A stretch of 64,000 nucleotides of DNA from Clostridia bacterium (GTDB lineage Bacteria; Bacillota; Clostridia; TANB77; CAG-508), in NCBI GenBank assembly GCA_017528085.1, contig JAFXPH010000015.1, positions 1 through 64,000 on the forward strand, written 5' to 3'. This document shows positions 8,603-17,218 of this stretch, piece by piece. The position numbers and the translations under genes are program-made. Each line of letters begins with the position of its first letter. Position 1 is the first letter of the stretch. Under the pieces are notes generated by a model. The model worked only from the letters and a program-made list of their open reading frames with translations. It made no database searches and was not told the DNA's origin.

Positions 8603-10447
8603 CTAACTCATGTAATCTTTTAATCTCTTACTTCTACTTGGATGTCTTAATTTTCTTAATGCTTTTGCTTCGATTTGTCTAATTCTCTCACGAGTTACTT
8701 GGAACTCACGTCCTACTTCTTCAAGTGTTCTAGCCTTTCCATCTTCTAGTCCAAATCTTAGTTTTAATACTTTAGCTTCTCTAGGAGTTAATGTGCTCAT
8801 TACCTCTTCAAGTTGCTCTTTTAATAATGTATATGCTGCAGAATCTTGTGGTGCTGGAGATTCATCATCTGGAATAAAATCTCCTAAATGGCTATCATCC
8901 TCTTCACCTATTGGTGTTTCCAATGAAACTGGATCTTGAGCAATCTTTTGAATTTCCATTACTTTCTCAACTGGAATTTCCATTTCTTCTGCTATTTCTT
9001 CTGGCGTTGGCTCTCTTCCTAGTACTTGTAATAGATGTCTTGAAGTTCTGATTAATTTGTTGATAGTCTCAACCATATGTACTGGTATTCTTATTGTTCT
9101 AGCTTGGTCTGCTATAGCTCTTGTTATAGCTTGTCTAATCCACCATGTTGCATATGTACTGAACTTAAATCCTTTAGTATAATCAAATTTTTCAACTGCT
9201 TTAATTAGACCCATGTTACCTTCTTGGATTAAATCTAAGAATAACATTCCACGTCCTACATATTTCTTAGCTATACTTACAACTAATCTTAAGTTTGATT
9301 CTGCTAATTTTTGTTTAGCTGCTTCATCCCCATCTAGGATTCTCTTTGCTAAGTCTAGCTCTTCATCATATGATAATAGAGGAATTCTACCAATCTCTCT
9401 TAGATACATTCTAACTGGGTCATCAACGCTAACACCCTCAATATTAACAGCATCTATATCATCTAATTTGATTTCTTCTACTTCTTCTAAGTCTTCAATG
9501 TCAGGTTCAAATAGATCATCAACATCATCTCTTCCGACATTAACACCTAGTTCTTCAAAAGCATCAAATATTTTTTCTATTTGCTCTGGTGAAGCATCAG
9601 CTAATTCAGATGCTAATTCACTATAAGTAACATTACCTTTTTCTTTAGCTGAAGTTAAAATCTTTTTTACCTTTTCCTTAGCATTTGTTTCTTCTTTTTT
9701 CTCACCAGATGTAATTGTATCAACTAATTCTTCAACGTTTTTACTAGGTTTTTTAGTATTTTTTTCTTCTTTTGATTCTTCCTTAGCTTCTTCAATCTCA
9801 GCTTTTTTAGAAGATTTTTTTGTTTTCTTTTCTTCTACTTTTACTTCTTCTTTTTCTTCCTTTTTAGAAGTTTTCTTAACTGGTTTTTCTTCTTTTTCTT
9901 CAGCTTTTTTATCTGCTTTTTTTGCTGGTTTCTCTTCTTTTTCTTCAACCTTTTTAGTAGCTTTTTTTGCTGGTTTTTCTTCTTTTTCTTCAGCTTTTTT
10001 AGTAACTTTTTTAGCTGGTTTCTCTTCTTTTTCTTCAACCTTTTTAGTAACTTTTTTAGCTGGTTTTTCTTCTTTTACTTCTGCTTTTTTTACTACTTTC
10101 TTAGCTGGTTTTTCTTCTTTTACTTCTGCTTTTTTTGCTACTTTTTTAGCTGGTTTTTCTTCTTTTGCTTCAGCCTTTTTAGTAGCTTTTTTAGCTGGTT
10201 TTTCTTCTACTTTTTTAGTCTCTTTTGCTGCTTTCTTTACTGGCTTTTCTTCTACTTTTGCAACCTTTTTTGCTGGTTTTGCAGCAGTCTTTACCTCTTT
10301 AACAGCTTTCTTTGTTGTTTTTTCCTCTTTCACTGTTTTTTTAGTTGTTTTAGCCTTTACTTCTTTTTTTACTTCTTTAGGAGCATTTTCTTTTACTTTT
10401 TTAGTAGTTTTCTTAACTTCTTTTTTTGCATCTTCTGCCTTTTTCAT
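8603..10447 (-). CDS. rpoD: primary sigma factor (RpoD/SigA) with Lys/Glu-repeat N-terminal extension
   Basis: Directs RNA polymerase to the TTGACA/TATAAT promoters seen across the window. Residue numbers here count from the upstream ATG at 10456. The C-terminal half is a standard group 1 sigma: region 1.1-like (about 262-315), 1.2 (about 345-380), 2 with [13 protein letters not shown], 3, and 4 with [20 protein letters not shown]. Ahead of it is a roughly 260-residue low-complexity extension of Lys, Glu and Ala, including eight tandem 15-aa units (residues 84-203), unlike the short N-terminus of B. subtilis SigA. AGGAGG is 1 nt from the ATG at 10456 but 10 nt from the ATG at 10447, so 10447 is preferred. 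Follows dnaG in one operon. Confidence 0.95.
   Translation of the reverse strand: MKKAEDAKKEVKKTTKKVKENAPKEVKKEVKAKTTKKTVKEEKTTKKAVKEVKTAAKPAKKVAKVEEKPVKKAAKETKKVEEKPAKKATKKAEAKEEKPAKKVAKKAEVKEEKPAKKVVKKAEVKEEKPAKKVTKKVEEKEEKPAKKVTKKAEEKEEKPAKKATKKVEEKEEKPAKKADKKAEEKEEKPVKKTSKKEEKEEVKVEEKKTKKSSKKAEIEEAKEESKEEKNTKKPSKNVEELVDTITSGEKKEETNAKEKVKKILTSAKEKGNVTYSELASELADASPEQIEKIFDAFEELGVNVGRDDVDDLFEPDIEDLEEVEEIKLDDIDAVNIEGVSVDDPVRMYLREIGRIPLLSYDEELDLAKRILDGDEAAKQKLAESNLRLVVSIAKKYVGRGMLFLDLIQEGNMGLIKAVEKFDYTKGFKFSTYATWWIRQAITRAIADQARTIRIPVHMVETINKLIRTSRHLLQVLGREPTPEEIAEEMEIPVEKVMEIQKIAQDPVSLETPIGEEDDSHLGDFIPDDESPAPQDSAAYTLLKEQLEEVMSTLTPREAKVLKLRFGLEDGKARTLEEVGREFQVTRERIRQIEAKALRKLRHPSRSKRLKDYMS
9848..10207 (-). 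repeat. eight tandem 45-bp repeats inside rpoD
   Basis: Encodes eight copies of a 15-residue unit of consensus EEKPAKKxxKKxExK (xx = AT, VA, VV, VT, AD, TS). The units differ by synonymous and conservative changes, so the array is not a very recent expansion. The charge pattern resembles histone H1-like tails. Confidence 0.92.
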
Positions 10448-10461
10448 TTCTTTCATTCCTC

Positions 10462-12255
10462 CTATTTTCTATTAGCTAATTTAATAATAATATCATTAAG
10501 TTCTTTCATTAATTGATTCTTTTCTTCGTCAGTCACCTTTTCATCATCTAGTTTTTTAAGTATTTCTGACTTTCTTTCTTGTAAAATACTTTTATTATAA
10601 GTAGATAATATATCCTCCACACATTTATCAATAGATGTTATCTCATAATCAGATAACATTATTTCACTTATGTGATTTTGGAAATCAGGATCTTCGATAT
10701 TTGATATTGCTTTATTTATGCTTTCTATATCAGCTTTTTCAACAGACTTTATTATTGAAAAAGCTTGTTTATTATGTTCATTTTTAAAGTAGTTCTCTGA
10801 TATTTTTTCTATCAAAGTGTTGTATGTCTCAACTGGATTATTTACTAAAAGATAAATAATCATATTCTCACGTTTTAACACACTTGCATCTATTTTATTT
10901 TCTTCGCCTTCTTTTGATAAATTAGGAATTTTTTTATCTAGAACTTCTTCTTTTGGTTTTCCTTTTTTATACAAAATTTTATTTACCTCAGAGTAAATGG
11001 CATCTTTGGAAATATCATAATTCAAAGCAAACTTATCGATATAGATTTCTCGTTCAATACTATTATCAATTTTTGATAGCAATATTGTAACCTCTCTTAA
11101 AAACTTAACCTTGTCTTGCGGATTATCTAAGTTGTATTTCTGTTTTAACATCTTAATCTTAAACTCAGTAAGTGATATTGCATTTTCAACTAATTTATTA
11201 AACTTTGCCGTTCCATACTTAATTATAAATTCATCTGGATCCTTGGCACCTTCCATTTGCAATACCCTTGCATCACATCCTTGAGCTTCCAAGATTTCTA
11301 TTCCTCTACGAATAGCTTCTTGTCCAGCACCATCAGAGTCATAAGATAATATTATTTGCTCACTATACTTTCTAAGTAATCTTGCCTGCTCATCTGTTAA
11401 GGCTGTACCTAAGGAAGCAACAACATTATTAATACCTCTTTGATGAAGAGAAATTGCATCCATGTACCCTTCTACTAATATAATATTTTTAGCATCAGAT
11501 TGTTTAGCTAAATTTAGTGCAAATAAATGTCTTTTCTTTGAATAAACAAGGTTTTCATTTGAATTAATGTACTTTGCTACTTTCTCATTTTCGTCTAATT
11601 TTCTTCCGCCAAAAGCAACAACTTTTCCACTAACATCCATGATAGGAAACATTAATCTTTTTCTAAACCTATCAATAAACTCCCCTCTATCATTTTTATT
11701 AACAAGTCCTGTAGCTAAAATCTCGTTATCCTTATAACCCTTAGCTTTTAAAAACTTATATAAATCGTTATATTCTCCTGAATAGCCTATTTTAAATGCT
11801 TTTAATGTCTTATTATCAAGGTGTCTCTTCTTTACGTAGTCTTGTGCTATTTTTGCAAGAGGTTTATATAGTCTCTCGTGGTAAAAAATAGCAGTATCTG
11901 CATTAATAGCATACATCCTGCTTCTCATATATTGTCTTTTATTTAATTCAGGATCATCTGATGTAGGAAGTTCTATTTTGGCTCTTTCCGCTAACATTTC
12001 CATAGCTTCTTTAAAAGATATTTTCTCAATATCTGCAACAAACGTAAACACATCTCCACCTTTATTGCATCCGAAACAATGATAGTATTGCCTATCCGGT
12101 GAAACAGAAAAAGAAGGAGATTTTTCTTTATGAAACGGACATAATCCAAAATAATTCCTTCCACTTCTTTTTAAAGTTACATATTGAGATACTACATCAA
12201 CAATATCATTTGCTTGACGTATTTCCTCTTTTAATTCATCACTATATTGAACCAC
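10462..12255 (-). CDS. dnaG: DNA primase
   Basis: Makes RNA primers at the replication fork with the replicative helicase. The N-terminal CHC2 zinc finger is visible ([11 protein letters not shown] with HCFGCNKGG), then the TOPRIM catalytic domain ([16 protein letters not shown]) and a C-terminal helicase-interaction region. I take the GTG at 12255 as start, giving [17 protein letters not shown], the usual DnaG N-terminus, with AAGGG 10 nt upstream. An in-frame TTG at 12273 would add six residues. It forms the classic dnaG-rpoD pair: rpoD begins 14 bp after the stop. Confidence 0.95.
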   Translation of the reverse strand: MVQYSDELKEEIRQANDIVDVVSQYVTLKRSGRNYFGLCPFHKEKSPSFSVSPDRQYYHCFGCNKGGDVFTFVADIEKISFKEAMEMLAERAKIELPTSDDPELNKRQYMRSRMYAINADTAIFYHERLYKPLAKIAQDYVKKRHLDNKTLKAFKIGYSGEYNDLYKFLKAKGYKDNEILATGLVNKNDRGEFIDRFRKRLMFPIMDVSGKVVAFGGRKLDENEKVAKYINSNENLVYSKKRHLFALNLAKQSDAKNIILVEGYMDAISLHQRGINNVVASLGTALTDEQARLLRKYSEQIILSYDSDGAGQEAIRRGIEILEAQGCDARVLQMEGAKDPDEFIIKYGTAKFNKLVENAISLTEFKIKMLKQKYNLDNPQDKVKFLREVTILLSKIDNSIEREIYIDKFALNYDISKDAIYSEVNKILYKKGKPKEEVLDKKIPNLSKEGEENKIDASVLKRENMIIYLLVNNPVETYNTLIEKISENYFKNEHNKQAFSIIKSVEKADIESINKAISNIEDPDFQNHISEIMLSDYEITSIDKCVEDILSTYNKSILQERKSEILKKLDDEKVTDEEKNQLMKELNDIIIKLANRK

Positions 12256-12355
12256 TATTATCAAACCCTTCAAATATATTATTCGACAAATATGTCATAA
12301 ACCCTTCATAAAAAATTAGAAAAGTCTTACGCAAATTTGACTTATAAGCTCAAAA

Positions 12356-12379
12356 AATATCGAGTTTTCACCCGATATT
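12356..12379 (-). promoter_or_regulatory. hairpin in the dnaG upstream region
   Basis: AATATCG/CGATATT with a 10-nt loop, followed on the minus strand by a T run. It could be a weak second terminator after the CarD gene or a leader element of dnaG-rpoD. A GACA-tatt-TGTC inverted repeat (12285-12296) lies between it and dnaG. I could not assign a clear promoter here. Confidence 0.35.
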
Positions 12380-12395
12380 AACATTTTTATCTTTG

Positions 12396-12430
12396 GAAAA
12401 AAATAAGAGATTATTTCTAATCTCTTATTT
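12396..12430 (-). terminator. intrinsic terminator after the CarD-family gene
   Basis: Perfect 13-bp stem AAATAAGAGATTA/TAATCTCTTATTT (12401-12430) with a TTTC loop and a minus-strand T run, directly after the stop codon at 12433. Confidence 0.9.
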
Positions 12431-12432
12431 CT

Positions 12433-12996
12433 TTATGCTTGTATAAATTTCTTTACAACATTTTGCTTCTGTAAACCTTCTGCGTTCTCAATAATATTTC
12501 CAATATTATGTGATTCATATGATTCATTAATTTTGTTATCTACTAGATTTTCGATGAAGTCTTTTTCTTTGTCTTCAGCTAAAACTAGTTCACTGACAAG
12601 AATTTGCTTTGCATTTAATAGCATTTTCTTTTCAGTTGTAGATAATCCTTTGTCTTTTTGCTTGAATGTTAAGTTTCTTACGATATCAGCAACTTCAAAA
12701 ATATTACCTGATTTTAGTTTTTCCACGTTGTCTCTGTATCTTTTGTTCCATTTGTCTGACATTTCTGTACAGTCCTGCTCTAAGACGTTTATTACTTTTC
12801 CGGCTGTATCGATATCGATTATATTTCTCATACCGACGTCATCAGCTTTTTCTGTAGGTACCATGACTTTAACTTCGCCTGGCATTTTTATAATGTAATA
12901 AGTTTTCTTCTCGTCTAGTATCGCTCTTTCTTCGATTTTCTCGATTACTCCAGCGCCGTGCATTGGATACACTATTTTGTCTCCTACTTTAAACAT
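12433..12996 (-). CDS. CarD/CdnL-family RNA polymerase-binding regulator
   Basis: 187 aa. The N-terminal CarD/TRCF interaction domain (about 1-60: FKVGDKIVYPMHGAGVIEKI, YYIIKMP, MVPTEKADDVGMR) binds the RNA polymerase beta subunit. The C-terminal all-helical part normally touches DNA at the -10 upstream edge and stabilises open complexes at rRNA and other housekeeping promoters. RBS is GGAAGGAG. The gene is monocistronic with its own promoter and terminator. Bacillus relatives are called YdeB. The gene name in this organism is not established, so none is given. Confidence 0.9.
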   Translation of the reverse strand: MFKVGDKIVYPMHGAGVIEKIEERAILDEKKTYYIIKMPGEVKVMVPTEKADDVGMRNIIDIDTAGKVINVLEQDCTEMSDKWNKRYRDNVEKLKSGNIFEVADIVRNLTFKQKDKGLSTTEKKMLLNAKQILVSELVLAEDKEKDFIENLVDNKINESYESHNIGNIIENAEGLQKQNVVKKFIQA

Positions 12997-13014
12997 TGTT
13001 TGTCACTCCTTCCA

Positions 13015-13068
13015 AGTAATTTCAAATTACTACATGACTATTATACTACAAATATTGTCAAAAGTAAA
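13015..13068 (-). promoter_or_regulatory. promoter and leader hairpin of the CarD-family gene
   Basis: Minus-strand TTTACT (13063-13068), 17 bp, TATAAT (13040-13045). The short leader contains a perfect hairpin AGTAATT/AATTACT (13015-13031) ending just before the ribosome binding site, which might modulate translation. Confidence 0.65.
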
Positions 13069-13181
13069 GGAAATCTGTCCACAAAAATATTACATTTTAG
13101 CCCTATATATCCACATCTTCCTTATTCTCACTCTACCTCGTTTTTATTCGTTTTTTCACTCAAAAATGATTAAAAAATTGT

Positions 13182-13209
13182 CAAAAAAAATATAGCATAA
13201 TATGCTATA
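13182..13209 (-). terminator. intrinsic terminator after dut
   Basis: Perfect stem TATAGCATA/TATGCTATA (13191-13209) flanked by an A run and a T run, so it may work in both directions. It separates dut from the CarD-family gene. Confidence 0.85.
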
Positions 13210-13218
13210 TTTTTTTAA

Positions 13219-13680
13219 TTATTTATTATCTGTTGAACCAAATCCACCTTTTCTTGTTCCTGTTGCAGTATCATTATCAACTATCAAATATTTAGTAAAG
13301 ACTACCTGTCCAATTACATCTCCTTTTTTAACTTCTATATCATGATCACTACAGTTAAAATAAGAGAAATAAAAATGTCCATCATTATCTTCATTTCCAT
13401 AATAATCAGAATCTATTAGTCCAACACTATTTGCCATTAAAAATCCTTTTTTAGGTCCTGAACTTCTATTTAATAATAAATAACATTCATCGGGTTGACA
13501 GTATGCTTTTAATCCTGTTGGAATTAAAGTAGGTTTTATTCCAGGTATAAATTTAGGGATAATAACATCCTCAGCTGCTTCTACATCATATCCAGCTGAT
13601 CTAGCTGTCTTTCTGACTGGTAAATGTATATTCTTATCTTCGTACCCCTTTGCTATTTCAAATCCTCTTAACTTTTCCAT
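13219..13680 (-). CDS. dut: dUTP diphosphatase
   Basis: Hydrolyses dUTP to dUMP and pyrophosphate, keeping uracil out of DNA and feeding dTMP synthesis. All trimeric dUTPase motifs are present in 153 aa: motif 1 ARSAGYDVEAAED, motif 2 NRSSGPKKG, motif 3 NSVGLIDSDYYGNEDNDG, motif 4 near GDVIGQVVF, and the C-terminal motif 5 RKGGFGST that closes over the active site. The insert between motifs 3 and 4 (NEDNDGHFYFSYFNCSDH) is slightly longer than in the shortest bacterial forms. Monocistronic; RBS is AAGGGGG. Confidence 0.93.
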   Translation of the reverse strand: MEKLRGFEIAKGYEDKNIHLPVRKTARSAGYDVEAAEDVIIPKFIPGIKPTLIPTGLKAYCQPDECYLLLNRSSGPKKGFLMANSVGLIDSDYYGNEDNDGHFYFSYFNCSDHDIEVKKGDVIGQVVFTKYLIVDNDTATGTRKGGFGSTDNK

Positions 13681-13722
13681 ATAAACCCCCTTAAGGTTTT
13701 CTTCTTATTTAAATACATGCAC

Positions 13723-13751
13723 ATTATATATCATATGTTGTTCTTTTTCAA
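13723..13751 (-). promoter_or_regulatory. sigma-A promoter of dut
   Basis: Minus-strand TTGAAA (13746-13751), 17 bp, TATAAT (13723-13728). Confidence 0.8.
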
Positions 13752-13779
13752 TAAAAAAGAAGCTACTTAAAGTAGCTTC
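13752..13779 (-). terminator. intrinsic terminator after rpsF-ssb-rpsR
   Basis: Stem GAAGCTACTT/AAGTAGCTTC (13759-13779) followed on the minus strand by six T. Confidence 0.88.
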
Positions 13780-13827
13780 CGGTTATAATAATCGATAATA
13801 AGTATTTTAATGATTTTTATTTAGAAA

Positions 13828-14106
13828 TTAGTCAGTTGTGTAAGGGATAATAGCAATATGTCTAGCTCTCTTAACAGCTGTTGTAATTTCTCTTTGATGT
13901 TTTGCACAAGCACCTGTTGCTCTTCTTGGTAATATTTTACCTTTTTCATTAATGAATTTCTTTAATTGCTCTGCATTTTTATAATCTAATTCAAAACTTT
14001 TGTCTCCGCATAATGGACAAACTTTTTTTCTTATTTTTCTAAATTTTGGATTAAAATCATCATCTTGATTATTTCTATTTCTTTTATTTTGTTTCTTATC
14101 TGCCAT
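13828..14106 (-). CDS. rpsR: 30S ribosomal protein S18
   Basis: 92-aa S18, which pairs with S6 on the 30S platform. It has a Lys/Asn-rich N-terminal tail, then CPLCG and GACAKHQ, the metal-binding cysteine/histidine set of the zinc-dependent (C+) form of S18. Zinc-free paralogues lack these cysteines. Third gene of the operon rpsF-ssb-rpsR, with a terminator downstream. Confidence 0.95.
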   Translation of the reverse strand: MADKKQNKRNRNNQDDDFNPKFRKIRKKVCPLCGDKSFELDYKNAEQLKKFINEKGKILPRRATGACAKHQREITTAVKRARHIAIIPYTTD

Positions 14107-14145
14107 AATTAATCATACCTCCTTCTTCTAATTCTTATCTATAAA

Positions 14146-14565
14146 TTAGAATGGTAAATCATCATCTGATGAAGTAACTTGGAACTCAGTATTTTGAGCT
14201 AATGTTTCTCCAAATGTACTTTCAATTGATGATGCATCGCCATCACGTTTACTATCAGCAAAATATGTTTCTTCTGCAACTACTTCTGTAACATAATGTT
14301 TTTGACCTTGATCATCATCCCAAGATCTTGTTTGTAGTCTTCCGATAACACCTACTTGTTGACCTTTTTTAAAATATTTGCTAACAAATTCTCCAGTTTT
14401 ATTCCAAGCAACTACATTAAAGAAATCTGCTTGTCTTTCTTGTCCTTGAGCTGCAAATCTTCTATTTACTGCTAAAGAGAAGCTTGCTACTAAAGTGTTA
14501 TTTGTTTGAGTATATCTTACTTCTGGATCTTTTGTTAATCTTCCCATTAAAATAACTTTATTCAT
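14146..14565 (-). CDS. ssb: single-stranded DNA-binding protein
   Basis: Coats single-stranded DNA at the fork and recruits replication and repair partners. It has an OB fold (about 1-105, starting MNKVILMGRLTKDPEVRYTQ), a shortened disordered linker and the conserved acidic tip DDDLPF that binds partner proteins. Its 139 aa is somewhat shorter than B. subtilis SsbA because of the short linker. It sits between rpsF and rpsR in the usual Firmicutes order. Confidence 0.95.
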   Translation of the reverse strand: MNKVILMGRLTKDPEVRYTQTNNTLVASFSLAVNRRFAAQGQERQADFFNVVAWNKTGEFVSKYFKKGQQVGVIGRLQTRSWDDDQGQKHYVTEVVAEETYFADSKRDGDASSIESTFGETLAQNTEFQVTSSDDDLPF

Positions 14566-14588
14566 ATCATTTCTTACCTTTCGAATTA

Positions 14589-14876
14589 TTATTTTTCAAT
14601 TTTCTTAACTACGATGAATTTGATTACTTCATCAGTAATTCTGTAAACTCTTTCAAGTTCTTTAATTAAGTCAGGGTTAGCTTCAAAGTTAACTAACATG
14701 TAAGTACCTTCAGCATTTTTCTTAACTTCATATGCTAATTTTTTCTTACCCATGTTTTCTACTGACTCAACTTTACCATCACTGTTAATTAATGTTGTGA
14801 ATTTTTCTTCTAAAGCTTTTAAGCCTTCTTCTTCAACATTAGGATTAACAATGAATATTGATTCGTATTTATTCAT
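14589..14876 (-). CDS. rpsF: 30S ribosomal protein S6
   Basis: 95-aa S6 (MNKYESIFIVNPNVEEEGLK). It forms a heterodimer with S18, and in many bacteria that complex binds the rpsF leader to repress the operon. RBS is GAGGAGGTGA. First gene of rpsF-ssb-rpsR. Confidence 0.95.
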   Translation of the reverse strand: MNKYESIFIVNPNVEEEGLKALEEKFTTLINSDGKVESVENMGKKKLAYEVKKNAEGTYMLVNFEANPDLIKELERVYRITDEVIKFIVVKKIEK

Positions 14877-14998
14877 TATCTTTCACCTCCTCTTTGGATA
14901 TAAAACCCATAATATCAATATTATGAGTAGAGAACATATATATAAATATACTTCTTATAGACTTCACATATTTTAACACATTTTTCCTTATAATGCAA
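14877..14998 (-). promoter_or_regulatory. promoter and leader of rpsF-ssb-rpsR
   Basis: Minus-strand TTGCAT (14993-14998), 17 bp, TAAAAT (14970-14975). The roughly 85-nt leader has a hairpin CATAATAT/ATATTATG upstream of the ribosome binding site. Autoregulatory S6:S18 leader RNAs are known at this locus in other bacteria. I can see a hairpin but cannot confirm the binding motif. Confidence 0.6.
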
Positions 14999-15015
14999 GA
15001 AAAAAAATAAGCATC

Positions 15016-15046
15016 AAAAAAGATGACAATTATAAAAATTGTCACC
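15016..15046 (-). terminator. intrinsic terminator after the BspA-like gene
   Basis: Stem GATGACAATT/AATTGTCACC (15022-15046, one G-U pair) with minus-strand T run at 15016-15021. Confidence 0.85.
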
Positions 15047-15059
15047 TTTTAATTTACTA

Positions 15060-16661
15060 TTATTTAATCTTAGTTCCTCCAGAATAATTTACATAATTAC
15101 TGAAAGATTTGTTATCAGTTCCTTTACCATTACCGTAGTAATATCTTGTATTACCATTCATAACCAAGTTAACCTTACTATTATTTCCTGCTTTTGGAAC
15201 TCCAATATTAAATGATGTCTTCTTTAAAGTTAAATATGTAGGTTCATCCCACCACGAATATCCACTACTACTACCTGTTATTGTTGGCATAGTTATTGTA
15301 GATAGACCTGTAACTCCATAGAATGCTCTTGTTTCAACTGTTGTAAGATTTCTTGCTCCGGACATATTAATATCTTCAATTGTTGACCCTTCAAAAGCAC
15401 CTTGAGAAATAGTTGTTAGAGATGTAGCATTACTCATATTAAGTGTTTTTATTTTTGCTTGATAAAAACATTCTGAGTTCATGCCTTCAAAGTTTGAACC
15501 TATTATAAGTTCATTACATTCACAAGCTTTAAATGCTTCTGTCTGAAGCGCTGTGGAATGAGAATTTCCAAGAGTAATAGTATTAGCTTTTACGCCTTGG
15601 AAAGCTTCTCTACCGACAGATTCGCAATCTACAGTAATATTTCTTGATGAATAATCTTGTCCGTAAAATGCTTTAGAACCAATTGATTTTATATGAGATC
15701 CTACTATAATATTACCTTCTATTTTAATATTAGTTTCAGCATAATTAAATGCATCATCATATATTCCATAAATTGGTTGCGTTTGTTGCATTCCCCACCA
15801 GTTACTATACTCACCAGATTGTGGTATTACCAAATCTCCGTGATATACTCCTCCAGAAACTGCAGGATGTGCTGGGTTAAATCCAGTTATATATAAACCT
15901 GTATAACCATATGTAGTATATGTAAATAGTTCAACATCTGTGACAGGTGTAGTTGTATTTGTTGTATTTGTTGTATTTGTCGTATTTGTCGTATTTGTTG
16001 TATTAGTTGTGTTAGTTGTGTTAGTTGTGTTTGTTGTGTTTGTTGTGTTTGTAGTATTAGTTGTATTTGTCGTGTTAGTTGTATTTGTTGTATTAGTTGG
16101 TTCATCTGGTTCTTCTGGTTCATCAACAATATTCTCATCAACCTCAACTGTTACTTCATCATAATCTCTTGCGATTGTGTAATAATAACTAATTTTTTCA
16201 TCTATTTCACCAGTATCATTTGGTACTTCTTCAGTTATTTTTACACCCTTTAGATAATAAATTGTATGACTTTGTTCATTAATTATATATGCATCATATG
16301 GATTGGAAATGTCTTTACCGTTGTATAAACTAATATTGTCTAAGTCACGTATGTTAATATAATAAAATTTATCATTATCATTTGGGTTATATCCCTCATG
16401 AGTTGTAGGATTATATATAGCTGGTGGTATCATATTGATATCTACTGGAGCATTCATATCTGCTGGCAAAATACCATATTTCCAATAATATAATGCTACT
16501 TTATCCTCTAATGATAAAATATCTGAGTACATATTGTTTAATTCTCTAATATCAACGCCATTTCTGGCTCCAAATTGAATAACTGAAACAATTAAAAATA
16601 GTACTATAACAGTAATTACAAGTGCAACCATTGTTACACCATTTTCTCTTTTCATATCCAT
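15060..16661 (-). CDS. pilin-like N-terminus, Asn-Thr-Thr linker and BspA-type leucine-rich repeat surface protein
   Basis: 533 aa from the ATG at 16661, which has AAGGA 10 nt upstream. An in-frame extension to 16721 lacks a ribosome binding site. The N-terminus (KRENGVTMVALVITVIVLFL) resembles a type IV prepilin: a Gly cleavage site followed by one long hydrophobic helix, but with Ala where pilins have Glu at +5. A mixed domain follows (about 40-185). Then come an acidic Glu/Pro stretch, exactly sixteen NTT triplets (190-237), and a C-terminal domain of BspA/LRR_5-type repeats (for example FEGSTIEDINMSGARNL). BspA repeats usually mediate binding to host or partner cells. It is probably exported and membrane-tethered or assembled into a pilus-like structure. 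Function unproven. Confidence 0.75.
   Translation of the reverse strand: MDMKRENGVTMVALVITVIVLFLIVSVIQFGARNGVDIRELNNMYSDILSLEDKVALYYWKYGILPADMNAPVDINMIPPAIYNPTTHEGYNPNDNDKFYYINIRDLDNISLYNGKDISNPYDAYIINEQSHTIYYLKGVKITEEVPNDTGEIDEKISYYYTIARDYDEVTVEVDENIVDEPEEPDEPTNTTNTTNTTNTTNTTNTTNTTNTTNTTNTTNTTNTTNTTNTTNTTNTTTPVTDVELFTYTTYGYTGLYITGFNPAHPAVSGGVYHGDLVIPQSGEYSNWWGMQQTQPIYGIYDDAFNYAETNIKIEGNIIVGSHIKSIGSKAFYGQDYSSRNITVDCESVGREAFQGVKANTITLGNSHSTALQTEAFKACECNELIIGSNFEGMNSECFYQAKIKTLNMSNATSLTTISQGAFEGSTIEDINMSGARNLTTVETRAFYGVTGLSTITMPTITGSSSGYSWWDEPTYLTLKKTSFNIGVPKAGNNSKVNLVMNGNTRYYYGNGKGTDNKSFSNYVNYSGGTKIK
15951..16094 (-). repeat. sixteen 9-bp repeats encoding (Asn-Thr-Thr)16
   Basis: Plus-strand units such as TGTTGTATT and AGTTGTGTT, repeated sixteen times without interruption. 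Third positions vary, so this is selected or old rather than a pure slippage tract. Each unit encodes an N-x-T sequon. Confidence 0.95.
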
Positions 16662-16692
16662 AATTATAAGTTCCTTTATAAAATATATTATA

Positions 16693-16721
16693 ATTATATA
16701 TATAAAAATTTTTTTAATCAA
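16693..16721 (-). promoter_or_regulatory. sigma-A promoter of the BspA-like gene
   Basis: Minus-strand TTGATT (16716-16721), 17 bp, TATAAT (16693-16698). Confidence 0.75.
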
Positions 16722-16723
16722 TA

Positions 16724-16769
16724 GAAAAAAATAAAAGCGGGCCGATCCTCGATTATCGAGTTTCGTCCC
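16724..16769 (-). terminator. GC-rich terminator of the membrane-protein cassette
   Basis: Imperfect stem built on CTCGAT/ATCGAG (16748-16760) extended by GGG/CCC, followed on the minus strand by a long T-rich tract. It probably also ends read-through from the V-ATPase operon, which has no terminator of its own. Confidence 0.75.
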
Positions 16770-16783
16770 ACCTTTTTTACCTG

Positions 16784-17140
16784 TTACTCTTTATTCTTGT
16801 TCTCCACATGGAAAAAGGTTTCCAACCCCGTCGCGATGAACGCAATCGAGAGAAGAATAACCCTGTACCACGTAGATGCTTTGAGAGCCTGGCAAATCCC
16901 AACCATGTTGGCCGGGAAACACATCCAGACAAGCAAAAACAGTGCGAGTAACACCCATCCCACTCGGACATTCCCTTTCAGGAATAAAACGAGTGCGATT
17001 GCAGCAAGTACCACTGCCGCGACGATTATCCGCCAAACGACAGAAATGCCCGCTAAGGGTGCGAACAGGTACTCCGCCCCAAAGGGCAGGAAGTAAAGCA
17101 GCAAGGCCCAAAAGGCCAGCCCACACGGTCTAAGTTTCAT
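16784..17140 (-). CDS. small four-helix membrane protein of foreign base composition
   Basis: 118 aa, family not recognised. Four hydrophobic segments cover most of it (about residues 8-26, 31-54, 58-82 and 90-107), with a charged C-terminus HVENKNKE. The coding sequence is roughly half G+C, far above its neighbours at about 30%, and it uses codons such as CTG and GCC that they avoid. The ATG at 17140 has AAGGAGG about 10 nt upstream. An in-frame TTG at 17146 is less likely. It has a near-perfect promoter and its own terminator, so it is a self-contained unit inserted between the V-ATPase operon and the BspA-like gene, on the same strand. Transfer from a higher-GC bacterium is the simplest reading. 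A role in ion or membrane homeostasis cannot be inferred. Confidence 0.7.
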   Translation of the reverse strand: MKLRPCGLAFWALLLYFLPFGAEYLFAPLAGISVVWRIIVAAVVLAAIALVLFLKGNVRVGWVLLALFLLVWMCFPANMVGICQALKASTWYRVILLSIAFIATGLETFFHVENKNKE

Positions 17141-17188
17141 GGTCAATCATCCTCCTTAAGTATTTGTTGTGGGTTTTACTACACTTTA

Positions 17189-17217
17189 ATTATACCATAA
17201 ACAGCTAAAATAGTCAA
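17189..17217 (-). promoter_or_regulatory. promoter of the GC-rich membrane-protein cassette
   Basis: Minus-strand TTGACT (17212-17217), 17 bp, TATAAT (17189-17194). It starts immediately after the ntpD stop codon at 17219. Confidence 0.83.
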
Positions 17218-17218
17218 T

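Noticed and set aside
9841..10038. A Lys-rich frame inside the rpoD repeat
   Set aside because: It is the same repeat read in another frame; the RpoD frame is the conserved one.
16777..17133. Other open frames on both strands within the GC-rich cassette
   Set aside because: They lack ribosome binding sites. The frame at 17140-16784 has promoter, AAGGAGG and a clean membrane-protein pattern, so the rest are shadows caused by the higher GC content.
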